A DNA stretch of 10,580 bases, taken from the NCBI GenBank assembly GCA_037442565.1, contig JBBIQA010000155.1:1-10580 (forward strand). The letters run 5' to 3'. Each line of letters begins with the position of its first letter. The stretch's first letter is position 1. Positions 1 through 7,131 of this stretch are shown piece after piece. The translations under genes and the position numbers were made by a program. This DNA is from PALSA-911 sp037442565 (lineage in GTDB: Bacteria > Pseudomonadota > Alphaproteobacteria > Acetobacterales > Acetobacteraceae). The notes under the pieces are model-generated. The model was not told the DNA's origin and searched no databases. It saw only the letters and a list, made by a program, of their open reading frames with translations.

Positions 1-2386
1 GCGACATTTCTTCCAGGTTCTCGCGCATTACAACGGTGGATTTCACCAGCAGGCCGGACATGCCGATGGCATGCGCGCGGTGCTCGTGCGCGGCCGCGAT
101 CATGTCCGCCAGCGGCACCTTGATGCCCAGATTGACCACGCGGTAGCCGTTGTTGGTCAGGATGATGTCGACCAGGTTCTTGCCGATGTCGTGCACGTCG
201 CCCTTCACGGTAGCGAGCACGATGGTGCCTTTCTCCTGGCCTTCCACCCGCTGCATGTGCGGTTCCAGATGCGCCACGGCGGCCTTCATGGTCTCGGCGC
301 TTTGCAGCACGAACGGCAGCTGCATCTTGCCGGCGCCGAACAGCTCACCCACGACCTTCATGCCATCGAGCAGGAAGTTGTTGATGATATCCAGCGGCTC
401 GTTGGTCAGCAGCGCCTCGTCAAGCTCGTCGCCCAGGCCCTTGCGGTCGCCGTCGACGATGCGGTCCTTCAGGCGTCCCTCGACGGTATCGGCGCGCTTC
501 TTCACCGTGGCATCGGCGGCCTTGCGGTCGGCGAACACCTCCAACAGTTTGTGCAGCGGATCGTAGCCTTCGGCGCGCCGGTCGAAGATCAGATCTTCGG
601 CGATCTTCACTTCCTCCGGCGCGATCAGATGCAGCGGGCGGATTTTCGATACATGCACGATGGCGCCGGTCATGCCGGCACGCACGGCGTGATCCAGGAA
701 CACCGAGTTCAGCACCGCCCGCGCGGCGGGGTTCAGGCCGAAGCTGATGTTGGACAGCCCGAGGATGATCTGAATGTCGGGGAACGCGTCACGGATCATC
801 CGGATCCCCTCCAGCGTCCAGAGGCCGAGCTTGCGGTCGTCTTCGTTGCCGGTGGCAATCGTGAAGGTCAGCGGATCGATCAGCAGGTCGGACTGGCGCA
901 GGCCGTGCTTGTTGCAGGCGAAATCGACCAGGCGCGTGGCGATGCGCAGCTTGTCCTCGGCGGTTTTCGCCATGCCGACCTCGTCGATCGTCAGCGCGAT
1001 CACGGCGGCGCCGAATTTCTTCGCCAGGATCAGCCGGTCGGTGGCGTGGCCCTCGCCATCCTCGAAATTGATCGAGTTGATGATGGGCTTGCCGCCATGC
1101 AGCTTTAACGCCGCCTCGATCACCGGGGTTTCCGTGCTGTCGATCACCAGCGGCGAGTTCACCGAGCTTGTGAAGCGGCGGATCACCTCGTTCATCTCCG
1201 CCACCTCGTCGCGGCCGACGAAGGCGGTGCAGATGTCGAGGCTGTTGGAGCCCTCGGCGATCTGCTCACGGCCCATCGAGACGCAGCCATCCCAATCGGC
1301 CTTTTCCTGCAGCTCGCGCCATTTCTTCGAGCCGTTGGCGTTGCAGCGCTCGCCGATGGCGAAGAAGGCGTTTTCCTGGCGCAGCGAAACCTGCTGATAG
1401 AGCGAGGCGACCGAAGGCATCCAGATCGGCTTGCGCAGGACGGGGGCAGGGCGGAAACCACCCCGTTTGCGCAACATCGCGTCCAGCGCCTGGATGTGCG
1501 GGATCGAGGTGCCGCAGCAGCCGCCGATCAGGTTCATGCCGTCCTCGGCGACGAAGCGTTCCACCCAGCTGGCCATTTCCTCCGCGCCCAGCGGATAGCG
1601 CGTGTGCCCGTCCACCAGTTCCGGCAACCCGGCATTGGGCTGAACCGACAGCAGACCGGGCCAGTTGGCGGCGAGCCAGCGGACATGCTCCGCCATTTCC
1701 TGCGGCCCGGTGGCACAGTTCAGGCCCATCAGCGGCACGTCGAGAGACTCGATCACGGTGGCGGCGGCGGCGATGTCGGGGCCGACCAGCAGCGTGCCGG
1801 TGGTTTCCACCGTGACCTGCACGAAGATCGGGGTGTTCACGCCCGCCGCCTTGCGGGCGATCTTGGCGCCGTTGACGGCGGCCTTGATCTGCAGCGTGTC
1901 CTGGCAGGTCTCGATCAGGATCGCGTCCACCCCGCCGGCGATCAGGCCCCGGCATTGCTCGGCAAGGCCGGCTTCCAGCGGATCGTACTCGATGTTGCCG
2001 AGTGAGGGCAGCTTGGTGCCCGGTCCGACGCTGCCGATCACGTAGCGATGGCGGCCATCGGAAAAAGTCTCGGCCGCCTCGCGCGCCAGTTCGGCGGAAA
2101 CCTTGTTGATCTCGAAGGCGCGGTCCGACAGGCCGAATTCGCCGAGCGTGACCGGGGAGGCGCCGAAGGTGTTGGTTTCCACCATGTCCGCGCCGGCCTC
2201 GAAATAGCCGCGATGGATTTCCCGCACCAGATCGGGGCGCGAGAGGCTGAGGACGTCGGTGCAGTTCTCCTGCCCCCAGTAATCCTTTTCGATATCGAGC
2301 GTCAGCGCCTGCACGCGCGACCCCATGCCTCCGTCGCAGAGCAGAACACGGTCGCGCAGGGCATCGAGCAGGGAAGGGCGGGTCAT
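1..2386 (-). CDS. metH: Cobalamin-dependent methionine synthase (5' part, runs off left edge)
   Basis: MetH moves a methyl group from 5-methyltetrahydrofolate via cob(I)alamin to homocysteine, making methionine in the cytoplasm. About 795 residues are visible; the family is usually about 1150-1250 long, so the rest of the B12-binding domain and the SAM-dependent reactivation domain lie beyond position 1. Seen in order: a homocysteine-binding domain (about 1-310) with the three zinc-ligand cysteines Cys224 (in NCATG) and Cys290-Cys291 (in GGCCGT); a pterin-binding domain (about 335-590) with GERCNANGS around 345-353; a B12 cap (about 615-705); and the start of the B12 domain with DVHDIG, whose His732 is the expected cobalt lower ligand. 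The ATG at 2386 gives a normal N-terminus (MTRPSLLDALRD); the Shine-Dalgarno sequence is weak. It starts 30 bases after the ArsR-methyltransferase stop, so the two are probably co-transcribed. Confidence 0.97.
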   Translation of the reverse strand, partial: MTRPSLLDALRDRVLLCDGGMGSRVQALTLDIEKDYWGQENCTDVLSLSRPDLVREIHRGYFEAGADMVETNTFGASPVTLGEFGLSDRAFEINKVSAELAREAAETFSDGRHRYVIGSVGPGTKLPSLGNIEYDPLEAGLAEQCRGLIAGGVDAILIETCQDTLQIKAAVNGAKIARKAAGVNTPIFVQVTVETTGTLLVGPDIAAAATVIESLDVPLMGLNCATGPQEMAEHVRWLAANWPGLLSVQPNAGLPELVDGHTRYPLGAEEMASWVERFVAEDGMNLIGGCCGTSIPHIQALDAMLRKRGGFRPAPVLRKPIWMPSVASLYQQVSLRQENAFFAIGERCNANGSKKWRELQEKADWDGCVSMGREQIAEGSNSLDICTAFVGRDEVAEMNEVIRRFTSSVNSPLVIDSTETPVIEAALKLHGGKPIINSINFEDGEGHATDRLILAKKFGAAVIALTIDEVGMAKTAEDKLRIATRLVDFACNKHGLRQSDLLIDPLTFTIATGNEDDRKLGLWTLEGIRMIRDAFPDIQIILGLSNISFGLNPAARAVLNSVFLDHAVRAGMTGAIVHVSKIRPLHLIAPEEVKIAEDLIFDRRAEGYDPLHKLLEVFADRKAADATVKKRADTVEGRLKDRIVDGDRKGLGDELDEALLTNEPLDIINNFLLDGMKVVGELFGAGKMQLPFVLQSAETMKAAVAHLEPHMQRVEGQEKGTIVLATVKGDVHDIGKNLVDIILTNNGYRVVNLGIKVPLADMIAAAHEHRAHAIGMSGLLVKSTVVMRENLEEMS

Positions 2387-2416
2387 GAAATCTCGTTTTT
2401 CAGGAAGGTTCGGGCT

Positions 2417-3379
2417 TCAGGCAGAGGCTTGGGCAAGTTGGGAAGCGGCGGCTTGCGCCATAAGGGGCCGGTGGGCCGGCCAGATGGTCATTTGCATGGA
2501 GCCGGGCACGGTGACGCGTTCGCCGGGGGAGAGGCCAGCGCCGGTCAGCAGATCGCGCATCGTGTCATCGGAAAAGCCGGGCCAACGATGCGCCAGCCGT
2601 TCGATGAGTTCGGCGCGGTCATGCGGGGCGAGATCGACCACGAGCAGCGTGCCGCCCGGGCGCAGCACGCGCACCGCCTCGGCCAGCACGCTTTCGGGGG
2701 TTTCGGCGTAGTGCAGCACCATGTGCAGCAGCGCGACATCGTAGCCGGCATCGAACAGCGGCAGTCGGTACATATCGGCCAGCCGCACCGCGCAATGGGC
2801 CAGATCGGCCCGCGACAGGCGGGAACGCGCCAAGGCGAGCATCTGCTTGGACGCATCGACACCCAGGCCCTGAGAAATCCGCGGCGCCAGCAATTCCAGC
2901 AACCGGCCGGTGCCGGTGCCGATGTCGATCAGCCGGCCGGCGTTCTCCGGCACCAGGGCCAGCAATGCCGCTTCGACCGCGGAGGCGGGCAGGTCCAGCG
3001 CGCGCATCTCGTCCCAGTCCGCGCCCTGGCGGCGGAAGCTTTCCGAGGCAACCCGGGCGCGCTCGGCCAGCACCCGGGCAGCCTGGCGGCGGTCGGCGGC
3101 GAGGATCTGGTCGTCCTCCGGCAGTCGGGCCAGCAGGTCGCGCACCAGCGCGCCGGCTTCCCCGGCCGGCAGGGTGAACCAGACCTGGGCGCCCTCGCGC
3201 AGCCGTTCCAGCAGCCCGGCATCGCCAAGCAGCTTCAGGTGGCGCGACAGGCGGGGCTGGGACTGGCCGAGGATTTCGGTGAATTCCATGACGCAGAATG
3301 CGCCGCGCGCCGCCAGCGCCAGCAGGCGAAGGCGGGTCGGCTCGGCGGTGGCGCGAAGCGCGATTAGCAGACGGTCCAT
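2417..3379 (-). CDS. ArsR-type regulator fused to SAM-dependent methyltransferase
   Basis: This 320-residue protein has an ArsR winged helix-turn-helix at about 1-75, with recognition helix QPRLSRHLKLL (41-51) and wing around REGAQVWF, joined to a class I methyltransferase from about 125. The methyltransferase shows motif I LIDIGTGTG (150-158), an acidic strand end GVDAS (173-177), GYDVALLHMVLHY (212-224) and VLRPGGTLLVVD (238-249). The ELCVCD-type metal site of arsenic or zinc sensors is absent; only Cys29 lies in that helix. That fits a sensor of SAM or S-adenosylhomocysteine rather than metal. ArsR regulators of this fused type (SahR/SamR-like) are known from comparative genomics to control methionine genes in Proteobacteria, and here metH follows directly. 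Autoregulation through the palindrome 13 bases upstream is inferred. Whether the methyltransferase domain is catalytic or only a ligand sensor is unknown. No clear Shine-Dalgarno sequence; an in-frame TAA just upstream limits the start to 3379. Confidence 0.92.
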   Translation of the reverse strand: MDRLLIALRATAEPTRLRLLALAARGAFCVMEFTEILGQSQPRLSRHLKLLGDAGLLERLREGAQVWFTLPAGEAGALVRDLLARLPEDDQILAADRRQAARVLAERARVASESFRRQGADWDEMRALDLPASAVEAALLALVPENAGRLIDIGTGTGRLLELLAPRISQGLGVDASKQMLALARSRLSRADLAHCAVRLADMYRLPLFDAGYDVALLHMVLHYAETPESVLAEAVRVLRPGGTLLVVDLAPHDRAELIERLAHRWPGFSDDTMRDLLTGAGLSPGERVTVPGSMQMTIWPAHRPLMAQAAASQLAQASA

Positions 3380-3383
3380 CGGC

Positions 3384-3412
3384 TTGCAAATGACATAAAT
3401 ATATCCTTATGT
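3384..3412 (+). promoter_or_regulatory. Possible promoter for the small CxCC gene
   Basis: TTGCAA (3384-3389) is followed after 17 bases by TTATGT (3407-3412), a fair -35 and a weak -10 that overlap the palindrome. If used, transcription would begin at or within a few bases of the ATG at 3420, giving a very short or absent leader. This is pattern matching only. No convincing -35 was found for the opposite direction, although TATATT inside the dyad could act as a -10 for the regulator gene. Confidence 0.25.
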
Positions 3413-3413
3413 C
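3392..3413. promoter_or_regulatory. Probable operator of the ArsR-methyltransferase regulator
   Basis: The arms GACATAA (3392-3398) and TTATGTC (3407-3413) are perfect inverted copies around an AT-rich 8-base centre; 9 of 11 base pairs across the dyad match. It is an AT island in GC-rich DNA, sits 12 bases before the regulator start at 3379 and 6 bases before the divergent ATG at 3420. Dyads with an ACATAAA...TTTATGT pattern are what I recall for methionine-linked ArsR regulators in Alphaproteobacteria. The position would let bound protein block transcription both ways. Binding itself is inferred. Confidence 0.7.
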
Positions 3414-3419
3414 CAGCGT

Positions 3420-3773
3420 ATGGCGTTATTCATGGATGCAAGGGTACAGCTGCGCATCGGGACCGCCGACATGGCGGGGCCGGATGACGCGCTGTTGATC
3501 GAAGGCGACGGTGCCGTGCCGTACGGCAGCGTGCATGGCCGCTTCGTGGTGCCGGAGACGGGCGCCCATGCGGCTGGTTGCGCCTGCTGCCCGCCGCGCG
3601 GCCCGGTGGCGGAGGCATTGACCCGGCTGTTCCTGCAGCGTGTGCGCGGAGATGTTTCGTTTTTTTCTGGGGTTGTGGCGGTTCCGTGTAGCGTCGCTGG
3701 CGAGGCGGCCATCCGAGCGGCTTTGCAGGAGGATCCGATGGTTAGGGGCCGATTTCGCCTGACCGGTGGATAA
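3420..3773 (+). CDS. Small CxCC protein resembling part of a CobW/COG0523 GTPase
   Basis: This 117-residue product has the motif GCACCPPRG (Cys54, Cys56, Cys57), followed by AEALTRLF and RVRGDVSFFSGVVAV. The order CxCC-x-x-R-G, AL..L, R.RG(D/E), F..VV matches the stretch after the metal-binding CxCC of CobW-family (COG0523) GTPases and metallochaperones. The preceding DDALLIEGDG could correspond to the segment before CxCC. There is no Walker A P-loop and no C-terminal CobW domain, so it cannot be a complete GTPase; it may be a specialised small metal-binding protein or a remnant. It is divergent from the ArsR-methyltransferase gene and shares its putative operator. Start is uncertain: ATG 3420 or ATG 3432, neither with a clear Shine-Dalgarno sequence. 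Its 3' third has unusual T-rich codons (TTT TTT TCT, GTT) compared with neighbours. Homology is judged by eye. Confidence 0.6.
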   Translation: MALFMDARVQLRIGTADMAGPDDALLIEGDGAVPYGSVHGRFVVPETGAHAAGCACCPPRGPVAEALTRLFLQRVRGDVSFFSGVVAVPCSVAGEAAIRAALQEDPMVRGRFRLTGG

Positions 3774-3921
3774 CTGACGGTTGAGTGAACGATTCCAACA
3801 TCCTCGGTTGTGTTCTTCAAGTGCACATCGCAGTGGACGGCGCTTGGTATTTTCCGGCATACCTCCGTCAACCCGACCTGGTCGGTAGAACTATGGATCA
3901 CATCACGCTTTGGAGAGACAC
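3774..3921. other. Intergenic region with a short dyad
   Basis: This 148-base gap before the exported-protein gene should hold that gene's promoter, but I see no convincing -35/-10 pair. The only marked structure is an odd dyad CCGACC-T-GGTCGG at 3873-3885, about 36 bases before the start codon, which could be a protein-binding site or chance. Confidence 0.3.
3912..3917 (+). promoter_or_regulatory. Shine-Dalgarno site fixing the start at 3922
   Basis: GGAGAG lies 4 bases before the ATG at 3922. A longer reading frame opens with TTG at 3910, but the Shine-Dalgarno sequence would then be inside the gene, and the signal peptide begins naturally at the ATG (MRRFLIGL). The ATG is therefore preferred. 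Confidence 0.7.
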
Positions 3922-4437
3922 ATGCGGCGGTTCCTTATCGGTCTGACGGCGGTTGGAAGCCTGTTAGGCAATTCCGCGATGGCGGCCCAGCAATGCCCGA
4001 ATGCCACGGACCAACAGGCATTCGAACTGACGGCACTGAAGACGGCGCTGATGGTGGTGGCCACCACCTGCGGCGATCGCGACCAGTACAACAGCTTCAT
4101 CCGCCGCTATCAGCCGAAGCTGGTCGAGACCGATCACTCGCTGAACAGCTATTTCAAGTCCCATTACGGCAGCCGCGGCCAGTATGAGCAGGATCGCTAT
4201 GCGACGGACCTGGCCAACTCGCAGTCGCGCTTCGGCCTGGCGCAGGGCACCGATTTCTGCGCCCGCAACGCGATGTTGTTCACCGAGGTAATGGCGCTCC
4301 CCAGCCCCACGGACCTGCCGACCTATGCCGCGGGCAAGGACCTCATTCCCGCTTCGATCGGTGCCTGCCCCGGCATTACGGTCGCCAGCGCCACGACGCA
4401 TGCTTCCGGTCATGTGAACGCGAAGAAGAAGCACTGA
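3922..4437 (+). CDS. Exported four-cysteine protein of unknown function
   Basis: This 171-residue protein begins with a clear Sec signal peptide: basic MRR, hydrophobic FLIGLTAVGSLLG, and a likely signal peptidase I site after AMA (19-21). The mature part, about 150 residues, has exactly four cysteines (25, 50, 113, 149), which could form two disulfides in the periplasm. It looks largely helical, with an aromatic and polar middle (QYNSFIRRYQPKL, YFKSHYGSRGQYEQDRYATDL) and a basic, disordered-looking tail (NAKKKH). I do not recognise the family and see no catalytic motif. A small periplasmic helical protein is all that can be said. It stands alone on its strand and converges on the lipoprotein gene. 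Confidence 0.85.
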   Translation: MRRFLIGLTAVGSLLGNSAMAAQQCPNATDQQAFELTALKTALMVVATTCGDRDQYNSFIRRYQPKLVETDHSLNSYFKSHYGSRGQYEQDRYATDLANSQSRFGLAQGTDFCARNAMLFTEVMALPSPTDLPTYAAGKDLIPASIGACPGITVASATTHASGHVNAKKKH

Positions 4438-4453
4438 TCCGGCACCAAGCCGA

Positions 4454-4485
4454 CCTCGGGGGCGGGACGGATCCGGCCCCCGAGG
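4454..4485. terminator. GC-rich hairpin between convergent genes
   Basis: CCTCGGGGGC (4454-4463) and GCCCCCGAGG (4476-4485) pair perfectly over 10 bases with a 12-base loop. It lies between the stops of two convergent genes (4437 and 4507), so it could stop transcription from either side. No T-run follows on either strand, so it is not a textbook intrinsic terminator. Confidence 0.55.
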
Positions 4486-4506
4486 GATCGAGTGTGTCCG
4501 TCCTGG

Positions 4507-4971
4507 CTATTTCGTAACGCTGACGTCTACCTGCACCAGGGCATCGCCCGGAACGAGCTTGACGGTGAAACGGTCGCCGCCGGCGAACCCGCGGTCCGGC
4601 GTGTAGTCGATGCGGGTGTCGTCGCCGACGGTGTGCACGTAGACCTTGCCGGATTTCGGCCTCACGGTGATCAGGCCCGCCGAATACGGCCGGCCGGATT
4701 GCGATGCCAGCACGCCGCACCAGCCGCCGTCATTGGCCATCTTCATCGTCACGTTGTTCGGCGCGCCGTTCTTGGGCTCCACCCGCGGGGCCGAGCAGGT
4801 TTTGGCGCCGCCGGTCATATCGACCGCGTAGAGCCGGGTCGCGGACGCGTGCGGCTGGGGCTGGTCGCAGCCTTGCACCAGCATCGCCGTCAACGCCAGG
4901 GCGCCCCAGATCCTGGCCCCGTTCGCAGTCGGCCTGGCCATCTGCCCGAACTTCATCGCGGTCATCTCCAT
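4507..4971 (-). CDS. Small predicted lipoprotein with Ig-like C-terminus
   Basis: From ATG 4971 the product is 154 residues. The N-terminus has a basic region (MARPTANGAR), a hydrophobic stretch (IWGALALTAMLVQ) and a lipobox-like LVQGC with Cys35 as the lipidated residue, pointing to membrane anchoring facing the periplasm. The Gln at -2 of the lipobox is unusual. Two further cysteines (59, 85) could form a disulfide. The C-terminal half, ending IDYTPDRGFAGGDRFTVKLV and a last beta-strand VQVDVSV, resembles the YTP..GF.G.D.F motif of bacterial Ig-like/cadherin-like repeats. Start choice: GGAG lies 5 bases before ATG 4971; ATG 4956 also has a GGAG 9 bases upstream and is an equally good start. 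The specific role is unknown. The upstream region is shared with the divergent nuclease-helicase gene. Confidence 0.8.
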   Translation of the reverse strand: MEMTAMKFGQMARPTANGARIWGALALTAMLVQGCDQPQPHASATRLYAVDMTGGAKTCSAPRVEPKNGAPNNVTMKMANDGGWCGVLASQSGRPYSAGLITVRPKSGKVYVHTVGDDTRIDYTPDRGFAGGDRFTVKLVPGDALVQVDVSVTK

Positions 4972-5099
4972 ATCTGCTCCGATGGGGAGTGATAACCACA
5001 TCCCGACGTGATCTGGAAACACCCATCGTGCGTCTCTGCCTTGATGATGGACCAACGGTAATTTGATACACGTTATAGTTGTGGGCATACTCGGTACCC
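4972..5099. promoter_or_regulatory. Divergent intergenic region, lipoprotein and nuclease-helicase genes
   Basis: This 128-base spacer separates two divergent genes and should hold both promoters. Its right part (about 5058-5080) is AT-rich against a GC-rich background and contains TATAGT (5074-5079), a fair -10 for the rightward gene, but no matching -35 at 16-18 bases. No clear operator dyad was found. Confidence 0.35.
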
Positions 5100-7115
5100 A
5101 TGAAGCACGAGATGCGGGCATGGTGGTCGGGTACGGGGCCCGAGCTGACTGAAGCTGACCCCGAACACCTCGTTGGGGTGCTGTCGCAGCGGCTCGTCCA
5201 GGCACATTCGGTCAATCATGCAACCCAGCTCCTTGCCTGGCGGCGGCAGATCACACTGCTGCGAGATGCCCTGCGCGATCTGCCTGGCACGTGGCGCTTG
5301 CTTCTGGAGTACCCGCTTTTGCGCCTTGGGCGGCGGATCGATGCCGTGCTGGTCGGCGAGGCCTGCGTCCTGGTGCTGGAGTTCAAGGTCGGCATCGCGC
5401 CGTTCACGGCGCTCGACCGGCGCCAGGCCGAGGATTACGCGCTCGACCTGTTCGATTTCCATGCCGAAAGCCGGGCACATCCCGTGGTGCCGATCCTGGT
5501 CGCCACCGGCGCCGAAGCGGGAGGCACGGACTGGCCGTTGATTTGGCACGGCGTGACGCCGGTGCTGGATGCCAGCGCCGCAACATTGCGCGGCCTGCTC
5601 CTGGGAATCGCCGCACGCATTCCGCCGCCGCGTCAAAAGCTTGATGCCCTTGCCTGGGAGGCCGCGCCCTATCGCCCGGTCCCGACGATCGTGGAAGCCG
5701 CGACGATGCTCTATCAGCGCCACGGCGTGGCGGAAATCGCCGAGGCGCGCGCGGATGTCGGCAATCTCACCCGCACCACGGACGCGATCCGCGCGGCGGT
5801 AGCCGAGGCCCGCGAGCGGAGGCTGCATCTGATCCTGTTCGTGACCGGAATACCCGGCGCGGGAAAAACGTTGTGCGGCCTCAACGCGGTGTTCGGCGCC
5901 AATGACGGCGCGGCGTTCCTGACGGGCAACCTGCCCCTGGTGCATGTGATGCGCGAGGCCCTGGCGCGCAATGCGCGGGATCAGGGCCGCAGCATCCGTG
6001 CGGCGCGCCAGGAGACCGAAAGCGCCATCCAACCGCTGATGGGCTTCCTGCGCGACAATCTGGCCCGCGACCTGCCGCCGCACGAGCATGTCATCGTGTT
6101 CGACGAAGCCCAGCGGGCCTGGGACGCCGAGTATGGCCGACGGAAATTCGACCTTCCGGAGAGCGAGGCGGCGCTGTTCCTCGACATCATGCGGCGGCAC
6201 CGCGACTGGTCGGCGATCATCGCCCTGGTCGGCAACGGCCAGGAAATCAACACCGGCGAAGCGGGTCTGGCCGCCTGGGGGGAGGCACTGTCGGCGCGGC
6301 CGCACTGGCAGGTATGCGCGCCGCCGGCGGTGCTGACCGCGGCCGATCCGCGCCAGCGCCTGTTCGACGTCGCGCCGCCCGGGTTGCGGGTGGATCCCGT
6401 GCTGCATCTGAACGTTCCGGTGCGCTCGATCCGTTCCGCCGCCGGGTCGCCATGGGTAGACGCCGTGCTGAGGGGGGATGCATCGCTCGCCGCCTCGATC
6501 GCGGCCGAAGCGGGGGGCGTGCCGTTCCTGCTGACACGGTCGTTGACGCAGATGCGCGCGGCGCTGCGGTCGCTGGCTCGCGGCACAAGGCGAGCCGGGC
6601 TGGTGTGCAGCGCCGGGGCCAGGCGGCTACGCGCCGACGGGGTTTCGCCGAACTTCCCGCACCTCGATGCCAATGCGGTCGCCAATTGGTTCCTGGACCG
6701 CTGGCCGGATGTGCGGGCGTCGGACGCGCTGGAACTGCCGGCCACCGAGTTTGCCTGCCAGGGGCTGGAACTGGACCTCGTGGGGCTGTGCTGGGGCAAT
6801 GACCTGATCCGCCGGGCCGGACAGGCAAACTGGCTGGTCCGCTCGTTCGTCGGCACGCGCTGGCAGGAGCCGCGAGGCGAGCAGAACATCGCCTTCCAGA
6901 TCAACACCTACCGGGTGCTGCTGACCCGGGCCCGCTACGAGACGGTGATCTGGATCCCGGCGGGCGATACGGGGGACATCACCCGCAAGCCGGCGGAATT
7001 CGACGCGATCACCGAATTCCTGGTGCGTTGCGGCGCCCGGATGCTCGAAACGGATTTGCCGGACCGGGCCTCGGCGTCACTGCCCGAGCCCGATCGTCAT
7101 CCGATGCTGCTGTAG
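5100..7115 (+). CDS. PD-(D/E)xK nuclease-like domain fused to DUF2075-type helicase ATPase
   Basis: The product is 671 residues. The N-terminal 200 residues carry RRIDAVLVG (Asp81), then VLVLEFKVG (Glu94, Lys96), the D...ExK signature of PD-(D/E)xK nucleases. A P-loop ATPase follows: Walker A GIPGAGKT (250-257, Lys256), Walker B VIVFDEAQRAW (Asp335, Glu336), GNGQEINTGEAGL (from 378), QGLELDLVGLCWG (from 554) and a motif VI-like NTYRVLLTRAR (602-612). These match DUF2075/COG3410, the Schlafen group 3 DNA/RNA helicase-type family. It probably binds and processes nucleic acid using ATP. Proteins with this build occur in bacterial defence loci, but no partner gene, restriction system or mobile element is adjacent, so defence is only a guess. 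The frame opens at TTG 5079; ATG 5100 is chosen, ATG 5112 is possible, and no strong Shine-Dalgarno sequence decides. No frame break; base composition matches the neighbours. Confidence 0.88.
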   Translation: MKHEMRAWWSGTGPELTEADPEHLVGVLSQRLVQAHSVNHATQLLAWRRQITLLRDALRDLPGTWRLLLEYPLLRLGRRIDAVLVGEACVLVLEFKVGIAPFTALDRRQAEDYALDLFDFHAESRAHPVVPILVATGAEAGGTDWPLIWHGVTPVLDASAATLRGLLLGIAARIPPPRQKLDALAWEAAPYRPVPTIVEAATMLYQRHGVAEIAEARADVGNLTRTTDAIRAAVAEARERRLHLILFVTGIPGAGKTLCGLNAVFGANDGAAFLTGNLPLVHVMREALARNARDQGRSIRAARQETESAIQPLMGFLRDNLARDLPPHEHVIVFDEAQRAWDAEYGRRKFDLPESEAALFLDIMRRHRDWSAIIALVGNGQEINTGEAGLAAWGEALSARPHWQVCAPPAVLTAADPRQRLFDVAPPGLRVDPVLHLNVPVRSIRSAAGSPWVDAVLRGDASLAASIAAEAGGVPFLLTRSLTQMRAALRSLARGTRRAGLVCSAGARRLRADGVSPNFPHLDANAVANWFLDRWPDVRASDALELPATEFACQGLELDLVGLCWGNDLIRRAGQANWLVRSFVGTRWQEPRGEQNIAFQINTYRVLLTRARYETVIWIPAGDTGDITRKPAEFDAITEFLVRCGARMLETDLPDRASASLPEPDRHPMLL

Positions 7116-7131
7116 GCCGACAGTGCAGCGA

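Noticed and set aside
71..1108. Long plus-strand frame (345 codons) opposite metH
   Set aside because: It is antisense to a clear MetH coding region with all motifs. Such frames are common in GC-rich DNA, and its translation is low-complexity (H, Q, D, V rich) with no recognisable domain.
2387..2416. Riboswitch (SAM or cobalamin) upstream of metH
   Set aside because: The gap to the preceding gene is only 30 bases, too short for either class.
2048..3367. Long plus-strand frame (439 codons) opposite metH start and the regulator
   Set aside because: It covers two well-supported minus-strand genes and shows the usual shadow composition, with no family motif.
3407..3901. Minus-strand frame of 164 codons over the small CxCC gene
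   Set aside because: No recognisable domain or ribosome-binding site, and it would run across the operator dyad. The plus-strand CxCC motif is the better explanation.
5073..6407. Long minus-strand frame (444 codons) opposite the nuclease-helicase
   Set aside because: The plus strand has intact nuclease and helicase motifs over the same bases; the minus translation has none.
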